From Thermococcus sp. MV5 (GTDB lineage: Archaea; Methanobacteriota_B; Thermococci; Thermococcales; Thermococcaceae): a stretch of 64,000 nt of DNA. Of this stretch, positions 52,645-61,852 are shown piece after piece. Within the stretch, counting starts at the first letter, position 1. Every line of letters starts with the position of its first letter. The position numbers and the translations under genes are program-made. The notes beneath the pieces were generated by a model. That model saw nothing but the letters and a program-made list of their open reading frames with translations. It was not told the DNA's origin and searched no databases. The stretch covers positions 210,752 to 274,751 of the forward strand of contig NZ_SNUE01000005.1 in NCBI RefSeq assembly GCF_012027425.1. Direction: 5' to 3'.

Positions 52645-54615
52645 TCAAACGTCACACCATTTAGTAAAATCAACTATCATTCTTAGCCTGGCAGTTTCTA
52701 CATCTATGATTGGCACTTTTGCTGGTGTAGGAACTATGTTAACCATCTTCTGGAACTCAGTTTGGGCTTGCCATGTTCCAGAATTTATTAGGAATACCCC
52801 TCTATAGATCTGGTAATCAAGAACGTGAACGTGGCCCATTTGTACTAGGTCTGGAACACTTTCAATCACAAGTAGATCCTCGGAATCGGGAGCTATAGGA
52901 ACTTTTGCCCCGAAAGTGGGTGCAACGTGTCTAAGTTTTAGGAGTTCTAGCATGGGTTTTACCGGATGGTGATGGCTCATATTAGGAATATGGCTAACAA
53001 TATCCTCTATTCCCCTACCGTGAACTATTAAAAATTCTCTACCATGAAGATCAATTACTGCTGGGTTGCTTATTATAATGGCATTTTTTAACTCATAAAG
53101 AGGTTTTGCGTACTCTTTGTAGAATTCCGGTTGGGGTAAAGCGGTTCTTGCAGCATCGTGATTTCCAGGTCCTATAAACATAGTAATATGTTCGGGAACA
53201 TTTGAAAGAAGATTTGCAAGAGCTTCGTATTGGTCAAAAATATCCGGAATATTAAGCTCATTATACTGGCCTGGATATATACCGATTCCATCAACTACAT
53301 CTCCAGCTATTATAAGGTATTTTATCCTGCTGACTATTTCCTCTTCTGCTTTGCTATTCACATGTCCATTAAGCCATTCTATAAATTTCATAAATGCCTT
53401 TTCACAGAATTCGTTGCTACCTACGTGAATGTCACTTATTAGAACAGCATATACCTTCTCTTCTAGAGGAGGTTTCTCTTTTTTGTAGAGTGGGACATCA
53501 GGCAAGTAAATCCTGTCTGCGAAGAAGATCCCTCTATTTGAGTATCTTCCTTTAAATGCAATGACACTATCAGGCACAATCTCAAAAGCCTTTGCGTAAT
53601 CTTCTTTGTCTCTTCCGATAAATACTTTTATTATTCCAGTGTTATCTTCCACTTCAAACATATATCCGTTTCGTGTTTCTCTTTTTGAGTTTATAAGGCC
53701 GATTATTGTGATATCCCCTTCTGGGTTGATGTAGCTGAGTTTTCCAATATCAATAACTCCCGAAACTTCAGGGTTCTCACGAAGAATTCTTCTCATCTTT
53801 TTTAACCTGCTTTTAAAATAGTTCTCATAAACTTTTACTATAATCTCTCCTTCTTTGGTAGTCCCGCTTTTAGCCTTTGGGGGTGTGATCTTGACTTTTC
53901 GTACATCAAATTTAATATTAAACTCGGATTTTATTGACTTCGCTAGGAATTCAAACCCTTCCTTTGGAGAAACTTTGAAATCATCGTAGACAGAATAGGC
54001 TTTTTTCACTTCTGGGATTTCTTCTTCCTCAGCAACTATAGGCACGCCATATTCTTCAAAAATGATTTTTCTTTTTATTTCTCCATTTTCTTCGCCATTA
54101 TTCTCGCTTTCAAAAGTTTCTGCGATTTCTTGTGGTCCTTCGATCTCTGTTGATATTTCCTCAACTTCTTCTACGGTCTCAGGAAGCATTGTTTCTTCGA
54201 GACTTCTAGGTTCTTCTATAACTTCACTTTCTTCGGAAGGAAATGATGTTTCAATGACTTCCTCTATATCTGTACTTACACTTTTAGCCTCAATAGGACC
54301 ACTTGGAGTTTTTGAAACTTCATATGCAGTTTCTTCAAGCTTTCTTGTAGTTTTTTCTTGAACCTCTCCAGCTTCTTTGGGCTTCTCTTTAGTGGATAGA
54401 AACTTTTCTAAATGACTTGGAGCACTAATTATTTCCTTAGATTTCAGAAACTCCTCAGCCGTTATTTCATCAATTATAAATGTTCCTTTTGATTTTGCAA
54501 ATTTTATGAGTTCAGGGAGGGTAAACCCTTTTTTATAGTATTCAGATAAAAGAAAATATGCTGGGGGAGTTATTAGGTAGTTGTTTGATATTAACTCCCT
54601 CACCAGTTCATCCAT
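52645..54615 (-). CDS. polB: DNA polymerase D small subunit (DP1), proofreading exonuclease
   Basis: A 656-residue PolD small subunit. The N-terminal helical region (1-70) is followed by a long acidic Glu/Ser/Thr linker (about 80-210), an OB fold (about 285-375) and a C-terminal calcineurin-like phosphoesterase with 3'-5' exonuclease activity. Its metal motifs are ISDIHVGS, IAGDVVDGIG, GPGNHDAAR, LIVHGRGIED and MGHVHVLDY. GGAGGTTATTTT precedes the ATG. It overlaps the Orc1/Cdc6 stop by 8 nt, the conserved order. Confidence 0.97.
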   Translation of the reverse strand: MDELVRELISNNYLITPPAYFLLSEYYKKGFTLPELIKFAKSKGTFIIDEITAEEFLKSKEIISAPSHLEKFLSTKEKPKEAGEVQEKTTRKLEETAYEVSKTPSGPIEAKSVSTDIEEVIETSFPSEESEVIEEPRSLEETMLPETVEEVEEISTEIEGPQEIAETFESENNGEENGEIKRKIIFEEYGVPIVAEEEEIPEVKKAYSVYDDFKVSPKEGFEFLAKSIKSEFNIKFDVRKVKITPPKAKSGTTKEGEIIVKVYENYFKSRLKKMRRILRENPEVSGVIDIGKLSYINPEGDITIIGLINSKRETRNGYMFEVEDNTGIIKVFIGRDKEDYAKAFEIVPDSVIAFKGRYSNRGIFFADRIYLPDVPLYKKEKPPLEEKVYAVLISDIHVGSNEFCEKAFMKFIEWLNGHVNSKAEEEIVSRIKYLIIAGDVVDGIGIYPGQYNELNIPDIFDQYEALANLLSNVPEHITMFIGPGNHDAARTALPQPEFYKEYAKPLYELKNAIIISNPAVIDLHGREFLIVHGRGIEDIVSHIPNMSHHHPVKPMLELLKLRHVAPTFGAKVPIAPDSEDLLVIESVPDLVQMGHVHVLDYQIYRGVFLINSGTWQAQTEFQKMVNIVPTPAKVPIIDVETARLRMIVDFTKWCDV

Positions 54616-55870
54616 AAAATAACCTCCTCTGCTTAAGCATGCTCACTGAGATTAATGGCCTCAATGTTTCTTCAAAGCGGTATATGTTTTTAACTTTATA
54701 AGGTGTTACATTGAGCCTTATCTCTTTTGTCCTCCCATACCTACCTTTACTTACTACCTTGGCATTTACTATGCCTAGCATGTCAAGTTCATTTATTAAG
54801 TCGCTTATTCTTCTTTGTGTTAAGGGTTCTAGGTCAAGATAATCACAGAGGTCTTTGTACACGGAATATACATCTCCAGTGTTTGCTGGTAGTTCGCCAT
54901 TTTCGTCAAGTAAAACTATAGCGTACAGGAGGATTTTTGAATGCAACGGTAATGTTTTGATTACTTCTTCCATGGTATCCTGTTCTATCTTTTCTTGGGC
55001 TTTCCACACGTGTCTCTCAGTGACTTTGGGGGACATTTCTCTTTCCGCTATCTCTCCACTAACTCTAAGTAGGTCAAGGGCTCTTCTTGCATCTCCATGC
55101 TCTCTAGCCGCTAGAGCAGCACAGAGAGGAACAACAGCATCATCCAAGACTCCATCATAAAATGCTTCTTGTGCTCTCTGCATTAGAATATCTCTAAGTT
55201 GATTGGCGTCATAAGGGGGGAATACTACCTCCTCCTCACTCAGGCTTGACAGTACTCTTGGGTCTAGATACTCCTTAAACCGTAGATCGTTGGAAATCCC
55301 TATAATGCTCACTTTTGCTTTAGTGAGTTCGGTATTTATTCTTGTGAGGCTATAGAGAATATCGTCACCACTTTTCTTAACGAGTTTGTCTATTTCGTCT
55401 AGAACTATTATTACAAAACGCTCTTTCATGTCAACAACTTTTTTCAGTTGTGTATAAACCTCGTCGGTGGGCCATCCAACAAGAGGAACCTCTATCTTGC
55501 TTTCGTCTTTAAAATGGTTGACTATATTGGCTAGCACCCTATATTGGGTATCCACTATCTCGCAGTTAAGGTAAATAACATCTACAGGTATGTTGTACTT
55601 TTGGGATATCTTCATCAGATCATCTGTTACGTATCTCACGGTAACAGTTTTTCCAGTTCCCGTTTTTCCATATACAAAAATGTTAGAGGGAGTTTCTCCC
55701 CGTAAGACTGGGACTAAGATGTGTACAAGAGTTTCTATTTGTTCTCGTCTATGTGGGAGTTCTTTAGGTGTGTAACTATGTCGCAATACATCTTTATTTT
55801 TAAATATTCTTTCATTGTGCATATATTTTTCAAAAAGTGAATTGAGATCAGTTTGTCCTTCCTGTAACAT
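54608..55870 (-). CDS. cdc6: Orc1/Cdc6 replication initiator
   Basis: A 420-residue AAA+ initiator that binds ORB sites at the origin and loads MCM. Walker A is GKTGTGKT (residues 68-75), Walker B is VIIVLDEIDK, sensor-1 is IGISND, and the C-terminal winged helix includes TQRRISDLINELDMLGIV. ATG 55870 is chosen since GGAGGG lies 7 nt upstream and length matches the Pyrococcus protein; earlier starts to 55909 would run into the origin. It is followed by the two PolD genes. Confidence 0.97.
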   Translation of the reverse strand: MLQEGQTDLNSLFEKYMHNERIFKNKDVLRHSYTPKELPHRREQIETLVHILVPVLRGETPSNIFVYGKTGTGKTVTVRYVTDDLMKISQKYNIPVDVIYLNCEIVDTQYRVLANIVNHFKDESKIEVPLVGWPTDEVYTQLKKVVDMKERFVIIVLDEIDKLVKKSGDDILYSLTRINTELTKAKVSIIGISNDLRFKEYLDPRVLSSLSEEEVVFPPYDANQLRDILMQRAQEAFYDGVLDDAVVPLCAALAAREHGDARRALDLLRVSGEIAEREMSPKVTERHVWKAQEKIEQDTMEEVIKTLPLHSKILLYAIVLLDENGELPANTGDVYSVYKDLCDYLDLEPLTQRRISDLINELDMLGIVNAKVVSKGRYGRTKEIRLNVTPYKVKNIYRFEETLRPLISVSMLKQRRLFYG

Positions 55871-55875
55871 TTTTG

Positions 55876-56160
55876 TTCCCTCCATTGGAAATGTATTGAT
55901 GTTTGTCAATTTGACCTATTTTCAATGTTTATATGATTATTATAGCACATTTCTGTGCATAATTGTTATCTTTATTGTTATATTTTATCCCTATAATTTT
56001 AACATCTTTTAAAAAGGTTTCCACCGGAACCAGTAGATGCAAAGGAAATGCATTCTATAAGTTATGGAAGGGAGTATATATGCTTTGTTGAGCAGATTTA
56101 TGATTAAACTTGAAGGGGGCTTTAAAAAGGGTTAAACTTTAGGAAGAATTATAAAAAAAG
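55876..56160. other. oriC: Probable chromosomal replication origin (oriC)
   Basis: A 290-nt gap directly upstream of orc1/cdc6, the known oriC place in Pyrococcus. It holds GTTCCGGTGGAAAC on the minus strand (56030-56017), which matches the mini-ORB consensus at 13 of 14 bases. A weaker CTCCATTGGAAAT lies at 55880-55892. Between them is an AT-rich stretch (about 55920-56015) suitable for unwinding. Further A-rich sequence runs to 56160. No gene is present. Confidence 0.75.
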
Positions 56161-56164
56161 AGGC

Positions 56165-57491
56165 TCATTGAAGCATTCCTTCGAGCTGTTTGACATATTC
56201 AGTACTTCTTTTTACATCCGAGAAATACTCTTTTGCTTTTTCTACATGTTCTCTACTGACATTCTCTCTTCCTGCCAGAACACTTGCAGGTGCCAAAAGT
56301 TGCACTGCATATCTTAAACTTGTCTTTTCTCCTAGTTCTGCAAGATATTCTATGGCGTCCTCTGAGATTTCAATTCCCTCTTCTTTGGCTCTTATCTTTA
56401 TGATCTCTTTAATTGCATCTCTCTTGTAGGGTTCTGTGTTTATTATCAGTAGTCTATCCAACATGTCTATTGGGATTCCGTGGGGGGCTTCTAGGTCAGT
56501 TCCTCTTATTTTTGTTATTCCTCTGTTAGTTGCCAGAATTAGGATGGGGGCCAGTTCATTTTCCATGGCCCGTGCTAAAAATGAAAATGCTTCAATATCC
56601 AACATGTGGCACTCATCTATGAAGAGCACACCAGGAACAAGCGTGGCTTTTCCTTCTTCTATCCATTGCTTCACGGTCTCATCAACTTTTTCTCTTATTT
56701 CATCTGTAATTTCTAGGCCTCCGCCAAAAAATATGTTAAATATGCCTCCTGCACGACTGTTAACTAAATCTAAGTCATGTAAAGTAACTGTATATGTGAA
56801 CTCCTTTATCTTAAGAACAGGCCCACTAGGAATCTCTACTATTTTTTTTAAAGAATAAGCCTTCTTCTCCTTTTGCGGTCCCTAGTTTTGAAATTTTGCC
56901 GGTTTCAGCATCCAATTGGATTACATCATCCTCCTCAATCCCCATTTCCAATAGCTGATATGCTATTTCTCGCCCTGCCCTGATGCTTTTTTCATCATCT
57001 TTAGTCTTAAGGGTGATTTTTACAGATTCTGGAATTTCTACATATGGATTGAATGGATGCTTGGTCTTATTAATTTGTATCCTTTCTACTTTCCCCTCAT
57101 AGACTCTTCTTTCTTCACTTATTCTGACTCCAATGGCCCTTCTTAATGCCTGTTTTAGAAATTCTGTCTTTTTAATTTCTGCTGAATAAATTTCACTTCC
57201 TGAAATCTGAACAAATGGGACGTCTTCTCCAAGTTCCTTTGCGATTCCCATTGCAATGGCAGTTTTTCCACTACCGGTTGGTCCAACTAATAAGATTCCC
57301 TTTCCTGCTAGTTTTCCCTTTTTTATGAGTTTTACTGCAATTCCCGCAGCTTCTCTGGCTTTTGTTTGCCCTACCATGCCATCTCCTATAAATCTCGCCT
57401 TTCCTGTTTCGTCTAATCCAAGGCCATGAATGTGTGAATGACTTCCTATCCTCTCGAATCTATGGGTTGCAACCTCCTCAATCAATGGCAT
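56165..57491 (-). pseudogene. TIP49/RuvB-like AAA+ ATPase, frameshifted at an A8 run
   Basis: Two frames encode one TIP49 (RuvBL-type) ATPase of about 441 residues. The first, from ATG 57491 (behind GAGGTGACATC), has HSHIHGLGLDE, Walker A GPTGSGKTA and the domain II insertion, and ends KKNSRDS at a stop near 56822. The second continues KIVEIPSGPVLKIKEF and has Walker B LFIDECHMLD, ATNRGITKIRGTD and the C-terminal sensor-2 region SLRYAVQLL. They join at eight A's on the minus strand (56849-56842); seven would keep the frame. All ATPase motifs are intact. A sequencing error, transcript slippage or a real mutation would each explain it. Confidence 0.88.
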
Positions 57492-57562
57492 GATGTCACC
57501 TCCTCACATGTTTTAGAAACTATTAGTAGGTAAAATATATGCCCCTTTAAAAACTTATTCTT

Positions 57563-57596
57563 TTGAAAACCTCGCCCTTCAGGGCGGGGTAGGTCA
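57563..57596 (+). repeat. IS200/IS605-like right-end hairpin relic (copy 5)
   Basis: TTGAAAACCTCGCCC-TTCA-GGGCGGGGTAGGTCA has a perfect CCTCGCCC stem apart from one G-T type change. It lies in the divergent gap between TIP49 and gar1, about 140 nt before gar1. Confidence 0.65.
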
Positions 57597-57733
57597 CAAT
57601 ATAAAATTCTACTGGAAAGGTACCTAATGTTTAAAAAGTTTTCCAGCAAATTTGACTACCTCTCGTGGTAAGTAGAAAGGTTTAAAAAGGAAAAAGTAAA
57701 TATATTTAAAAGGTTTTCGATTGGGGTGGGGCT

Positions 57734-58048
57734 ATGAGGCGTTTGGGCAAGGTTTCTCATTATGCGAAACAGGGTTTCTTGATACTTCGCTCAACATTCA
57801 TACCGGTGTTAAATGATCCGGTGGTAGATAAAAACCTTCAACTTATTGGGATAGTTAAAGATGTTTTTGGTCCTGTTACTGCTCCATATGTAGCTATAAA
57901 ACCACGTGTCAAAAATCCAGAAAGGTATATTGGAGAAATTCTTTATATTGATGAAAGAAAAAGGAAGAGAGCTTCTTCTGGTTCTAGGAAGTCAAAAAAG
58001 GTAAAAAGAGTAAGTAAACGTCGCCCTGCCCCCCAAAAGAGGGGGTGA
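57734..58048 (+). CDS. gar1: H/ACA RNP protein Gar1
   Basis: A 104-residue Gar1, which promotes substrate turnover in the H/ACA guide RNP that makes pseudouridine. The core KQGFLILRSTFIPVLNDPVVDKNLQLIGIVKDVFGPVTAPYVAIKP (residues about 13-57) is the Gar1 beta-barrel, and the tail from residue 75 is a Lys/Arg-rich extension. It is 6 nt from the TFB gene, a coupling common in archaea. Confidence 0.93.
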   Translation: MRRLGKVSHYAKQGFLILRSTFIPVLNDPVVDKNLQLIGIVKDVFGPVTAPYVAIKPRVKNPERYIGEILYIDERKRKRASSGSRKSKKVKRVSKRRPAPQKRG

Positions 58049-58054
58049 GAGTTT

Positions 58055-58975
58055 TTGACTCAACTTGGAGGTATTAAAAGATGTCCAATCTGTGGTTCGG
58101 AAAATTTGATTTATGATCCAAGCAGGGCGGAAATCGTTTGTTCTCAATGTGGATATGTGCTGGATGAGGAAATAATGGATCTTGGTCCTGAATGGAGGGC
58201 ATTTGAACCTGGGCAGAGAGAAAAGCGGTCTAGAGTTGGAGCTCCTGAGACTGTAATGCTCCATGATAAGGGCCTTTCAACAGATATAGATTGGAGAAAC
58301 AAGGATATTCATGGAAATGATATCTCGGGGAGTACTAGAGCCAAGATGTATAGATTGAGAATGTGGCAAAGGAGAATGAGGATAAGTGATGCTATAGATA
58401 GGAATCTGGCATTTGCCCTAAGTGAACTTGATAGAATGGGATCTCAACTTGGACTCCCTAGGAATATACGAGAGATTGCAGCCGTTCTTTACAGAAAAGC
58501 GGTTATTAACAGACTAGTTCGAGGAAGATCTATAGAGGGCATGGTTTCAGCTTGTTTATATGCTGCGTGTAGAGTAGCTAATGCTCCTAGAACTCTTGAT
58601 GAGATAGAGGATGTTTCAAAAGTGGACAAAAAAGAGATCGGCCGCAGCTATAGATACCTAGCTCGGGAGTTAAACCTGAAGCTTAGACCTACCAGCCCAG
58701 TAGATTATGTTGTGAGGTTTGGGGACCAGCTTGGAGTTCGCGAAAAGACGAAGAGAAGAGCAATAAAAATAGTTAATATGGCAATTGAAAGGGGCCTTAC
58801 TAGTGGAAAAGGTCCTACAGGAATAGCTGCAGCTGCAATATACATCGCTAGTCTTCTTGAGGGAGAGAAAATGACTCAGAGGGAAGTCGCAGAAGTTGCT
58901 AGAGTTACAGAAGTGACGGTGAGGAATAGATACAAAGAATTAGTGGATAAACTTAATATAAGAATACCCACGTAG
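58055..58975 (+). CDS. tfb: Transcription initiation factor B (TFB)
   Basis: A 306-residue TFIIB homologue recruiting RNA polymerase to TBP-bound promoters. The zinc ribbon is CPICGSENL...[11 protein letters not shown] (about residues 10-35). The B-reader/linker follows ([22 protein letters not shown]), then two cyclin folds, with ARTEVAEV-like [23 protein letters not shown] at the end. It starts at TTG 58055, about 5 nt after GGGGTGAGA, with no earlier ATG. Thermococcales have two TFBs; I cannot say which one this is. Confidence 0.95.
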   Translation: MTQLGGIKRCPICGSENLIYDPSRAEIVCSQCGYVLDEEIMDLGPEWRAFEPGQREKRSRVGAPETVMLHDKGLSTDIDWRNKDIHGNDISGSTRAKMYRLRMWQRRMRISDAIDRNLAFALSELDRMGSQLGLPRNIREIAAVLYRKAVINRLVRGRSIEGMVSACLYAACRVANAPRTLDEIEDVSKVDKKEIGRSYRYLARELNLKLRPTSPVDYVVRFGDQLGVREKTKRRAIKIVNMAIERGLTSGKGPTGIAAAAIYIASLLEGEKMTQREVAEVARVTEVTVRNRYKELVDKLNIRIPT

Positions 58976-58992
58976 AGTGTTGGGGAGAAACT

Positions 58993-59508
58993 GTGAAAGT
59001 GGGCATATTAAGTGACACACATTATCCAGACAAAACCTCCTATCTGCCCGATTTACTTTTTAATGTTTTTAAAGATGAGAAAGTGGAATTGATTCTGCAT
59101 GCTGGGGATTTAACAGCTCCAGAACTTCTAGAGCGTTTTGAAGAGATTGCGCCAATCATTGCAGTAAGAGGCAATCTTGACAAGCCTTTTCTGCCTGAAG
59201 AGAAGGTCTTGGAGATTGAAGGACTTAGAATTGGGCTCTTACATGGTCATCGGTTTTTAAGTTTAGACGAGCAGACATTAAAGTACAAGGCTTTGGAAAT
59301 GGGAGTAGATATTCTTATTTTTGGCCATACTCATAGGTTCTTTTATAAGAGATATGAATATATGGGAAAAGAAGTGATTCTTCTTAACCCTGGTTCTCCT
59401 ACTATTCCTCGAATGAGTGATCCAACGTTTCTTGTGGGGGAAATCAGACATAAAAAATTCAGTTTTAGAATATTTAAACCATGGGAGACCCAATGGGGAT
59501 ATCCCTAA
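58993..59508 (+). CDS. YfcE/MJ0936-type phosphodiesterase
   Basis: A 171-residue calcineurin-like metallophosphoesterase. It starts at GTG 58993 behind GGGGAGAAACT. Metal motifs are ILSDTHYPD, LHAGDL, VRGNLD, LLHGHR and FGHTHR, ending in LLNPGSPTIPR, the hallmark of this small family. Known members hydrolyse model phosphodiesters and 2',3'-cyclic nucleotides. It is 17 nt after tfb and likely in the same transcript. Confidence 0.95.
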   Translation: MKVGILSDTHYPDKTSYLPDLLFNVFKDEKVELILHAGDLTAPELLERFEEIAPIIAVRGNLDKPFLPEEKVLEIEGLRIGLLHGHRFLSLDEQTLKYKALEMGVDILIFGHTHRFFYKRYEYMGKEVILLNPGSPTIPRMSDPTFLVGEIRHKKFSFRIFKPWETQWGYP

Positions 59509-59541
59509 TTATAACATAAAAGACAAAAGAGAGAAAGGCCA

Positions 59542-59745
59542 TCAAGCTTTGATAGCGAGTTTGATGTCCTCTGCCTTGACTGTCTTTCTGCCAGCGTGTC
59601 TTGCAAACTCAACTGACTTTTTAGCAAGCTCAACTGCGTACTCTTCGAGGTATTCGGCAAGTACTTTGGCGGCATCTTCACTAACTCTCTCAGCACCAGC
59701 CTTTCTAATCAACCTATCAATTGGGGCAATTGGCAACTCAGCCAT
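59542..59745 (-). CDS. Archaeal histone
   Basis: A 67-residue histone-fold protein, [20 protein letters not shown] through [20 protein letters not shown], that wraps DNA as dimers and longer multimers. It has the standard three helices with no tail. GGAGGTGTT lies before the ATG and AGCTTTATATACC (near 59799-59811 on the minus strand) is a good TATA box. Thermococcales usually encode two very similar histones. Confidence 0.98.
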   Translation of the reverse strand: MAELPIAPIDRLIRKAGAERVSEDAAKVLAEYLEEYAVELAKKSVEFARHAGRKTVKAEDIKLAIKA

Positions 59746-60193
59746 TCATAACACCTCCTGGGAAAATTCTTCATTCTTATTTTTGGAATTAAAGGTATAT
59801 AAAGCTTTCGATGAACGGACCTATTTTTGACCTTTTTATCCTTTGTTGCCTTATGGTCTCATAGAAACTGTTGAGTGAAGAAGTCATATTGGTCATATTT
59901 GATAACAATTTTCCTATATAAACAATTGACGAAATTTAGCTTCTCCCCTAGGTGAGTCCAGTTATTCTTCTAACTCGCGTTCTAGTGTTATCAGTTATGA
60001 ATTAACTGCTTTATCAATGCTCGCTCTATCAATGAGAATCCTTTAGTTTTTAAATATCCTGTCTCTGAGACTTAAAAACTTCCCTCCTTCAAGGGGGAAT
60101 TAATCGGGTATTTACCAAACTCTCATCCACAAGAAATATAAAGAGTTAGTACCAAAAAATAACTTAGTCAAGAATGTTTTGGGGTGAAAAACT
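59746..60193. other. Gene-free stretch between histone and sepF
   Basis: It holds the histone promoter (TATA near 59799-59811) at one end and the sepF ribosome site TTGGGGTGAAAA at the other. A hairpin TTCCCTCCTTCAAGGGGGAA (60080-60099) with a TTCA loop might be a strongly altered member of the IS200/IS605-like repeats, but the flanks do not match. I see no gene or clear small RNA. Confidence 0.45.
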
Positions 60194-60583
60194 ATGGGGT
60201 TGTTTGACAAGATCATCAAAAAAGAAGAACCAAAGAAAGAACTTGGAGCGGGTAGGAAAAGGGATGTTAAACATGAAGTCGAAGTTATCCCTCTGGAAGA
60301 GGATCTTATAGCAAAAACGATCACTGAACCAGAGATTAGATACATAAAGAAGATTGTTGTTACTAGTTACAGCGATTTGGAAAAAATCTCTGAGGAAATC
60401 CAAATGGGTAATATTATTATTGCAGATTTAACTCCTCTGGAATCAAAACCTGAAGTACTGGCCAAGGTTGTAGAGCAGATAAAGGGTATTACTCAAGCTC
60501 TTGGTGGAGAAACCGCAAAGATAGCTAAACATGAAATTAAGATATTAATAACCCCTCCTGATATTAAGATCTACAAGGGCTGA
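60194..60583 (+). CDS. sepF: Archaeal SepF cell-division protein
   Basis: A 129-residue SepF. The N-terminal MGLFDKIIKKEE is an amphipathic membrane-binding helix, a charged linker follows, and the core (KKIVVTSYSDLEKISEEIQMGNIIIADLTPL through VVEQIKGITQALGGE) is the SepF fold. In archaea SepF anchors FtsZ to the membrane. FtsZ is not in the window. Confidence 0.88.
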   Translation: MGLFDKIIKKEEPKKELGAGRKRDVKHEVEVIPLEEDLIAKTITEPEIRYIKKIVVTSYSDLEKISEEIQMGNIIIADLTPLESKPEVLAKVVEQIKGITQALGGETAKIAKHEIKILITPPDIKIYKG

Positions 60584-60638
60584 TGGGTTCTCTAACCTTT
60601 ATAAACTCCCTCTTCTTTTTAGTTGTGGTGAGTTAAAA

Positions 60639-61244
60639 ATGAGTGAGATCCATGAAATTAGATTAGGTGATTGCCCCATTTGTGGTGGGAAGAACACTCT
60701 AAAGGCTTTGAATCATATTCACGAAATACCTTACTTTGGAAAAGTCATGGAATCTACGATAATCTGTGAGAAATGTGGATATAGAAATGCTGATGTCATG
60801 CTTTTGGAGGAAAAAGAACCAAGAGCGTATGTGGTTAAAGTAGAGGAAGAAAAGGATCTCTTTACAAGAGTCGTGAAGAGCAAAAGTGGTACCATTGAGC
60901 TTGAGGAAATAGGGGTAAAAATAGAGCCAGGTCCTGCAAGTCAAGGTTTTGTTAGTAATGTGGAAGGAGTTCTTGAAAGGGTTAGAGAGACCCTTTTAAT
61001 GGCTAAGAGATTTAAACAGCAGGAGAATGATGATGAAAGTGTTAGAAAAATCGAGGAAATCTTGAGTTACATCGCGGAGGTAAAAGAGGGTAAAAAGCCT
61101 CTTACAGTAAAAATCATGGATCCGTTTGGGAATAGTGCACTAATAGGAGAGAAAGTTAAAAGTAGACTCCTCACCAAAGAGGAACTAGAAAAACTAAGTA
61201 CCGGGCCTTACATAATCTACGATCCAGAAAAGGGAACTAAATAA
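60639..61244 (+). CDS. ZPR1 zinc-finger protein
   Basis: A 201-residue archaeal ZPR1-domain protein. The zinc finger is CPICGGKNTLKALNHIHEIP...CEKCGYRNADVM at residues ~14-52. The beta-rich domain with RVVKSKSGTIELEEIGVKIEPG and VEGVLERVRETL follows. Eukaryotic ZPR1 binds eEF1A as a folding chaperone; the archaeal role is not shown. GGTGAGTTAAAA precedes the ATG. It overlaps the convergent gene by 8 nt. Confidence 0.92.
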   Translation: MSEIHEIRLGDCPICGGKNTLKALNHIHEIPYFGKVMESTIICEKCGYRNADVMLLEEKEPRAYVVKVEEEKDLFTRVVKSKSGTIELEEIGVKIEPGPASQGFVSNVEGVLERVRETLLMAKRFKQQENDDESVRKIEEILSYIAEVKEGKKPLTVKIMDPFGNSALIGEKVKSRLLTKEELEKLSTGPYIIYDPEKGTK

Positions 61245-61764
61245 AACGTATCTCTCTGGTCATAAGATCTTCAAAAAGGGCCTTCACCCAGGCTTGTCGA
61301 CTTTTAGTGGAGAGATGAATAATTCCTTCTACATGTACGTCGTAAAGCTCTTTCATTTTTTCCCTTGTTAATGGTTCTTGAAATAAAAATGGCTTTTCCA
61401 CAGTGAATGCGTATCCATATTCTTTAATATAATCTTTCAGCCACTTTTTGCCCTCTTCCTCCCCATGGACAAATGCAAGGCCACTGCTGTCTTTTGTGAG
61501 CTCCCATAATGTCTCAAAATCTGCTTTGATGACGTCTCCTACTTCAAAACCTCCAACTATGCTTCCTCTCTTGGTTAGGGCCTGATCTTCATTGAGTCCT
61601 AACTTTTTAAGGGTTCTCCTTAGAATGTTCAGGTTGCCCCTTGCAATATAAAGAAAGATGGTATCTCCCTCCTTGAAAATGGGCTTTTTCCTGATTTCGT
61701 GATATTTTAGTCCCCTAAAGATTAGTTCACCGTAAACTTGATGGAGGGCTATAACGTGTTCCAT
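61237..61764 (-). CDS. ASCH/PUA-like domain protein
   Basis: A 175-residue protein with ALHQVYGELIFRGLKYHEIRKKP and GDTIFLYIARG near the start and a VGGFEVGDVIKADFETLWELT stretch in the middle. This is the look of ASCH/PUA-like RNA-binding folds. ATG 61764 follows GGTGAAAGT; the longer frame to 61788 is less likely. The exact family and substrate are unknown to me. Confidence 0.75.
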   Translation of the reverse strand: MEHVIALHQVYGELIFRGLKYHEIRKKPIFKEGDTIFLYIARGNLNILRRTLKKLGLNEDQALTKRGSIVGGFEVGDVIKADFETLWELTKDSSGLAFVHGEEEGKKWLKDYIKEYGYAFTVEKPFLFQEPLTREKMKELYDVHVEGIIHLSTKSRQAWVKALFEDLMTREIRFI

Positions 61765-61852
61765 ACTTTCACCGAAATCAAAAATCAAGGAAGCTATTAT
61801 AAAGATTTGCGTTAATTATCACTAGCTCTATTCTATAAAATCTCCCATTAAT

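Noticed and set aside
60080..60099. Sixth IS200/IS605-like hairpin
   Set aside because: It has a TTCA loop and a stem, but the arms and the AGGAGGTCAG tail are missing, so the similarity may be chance.
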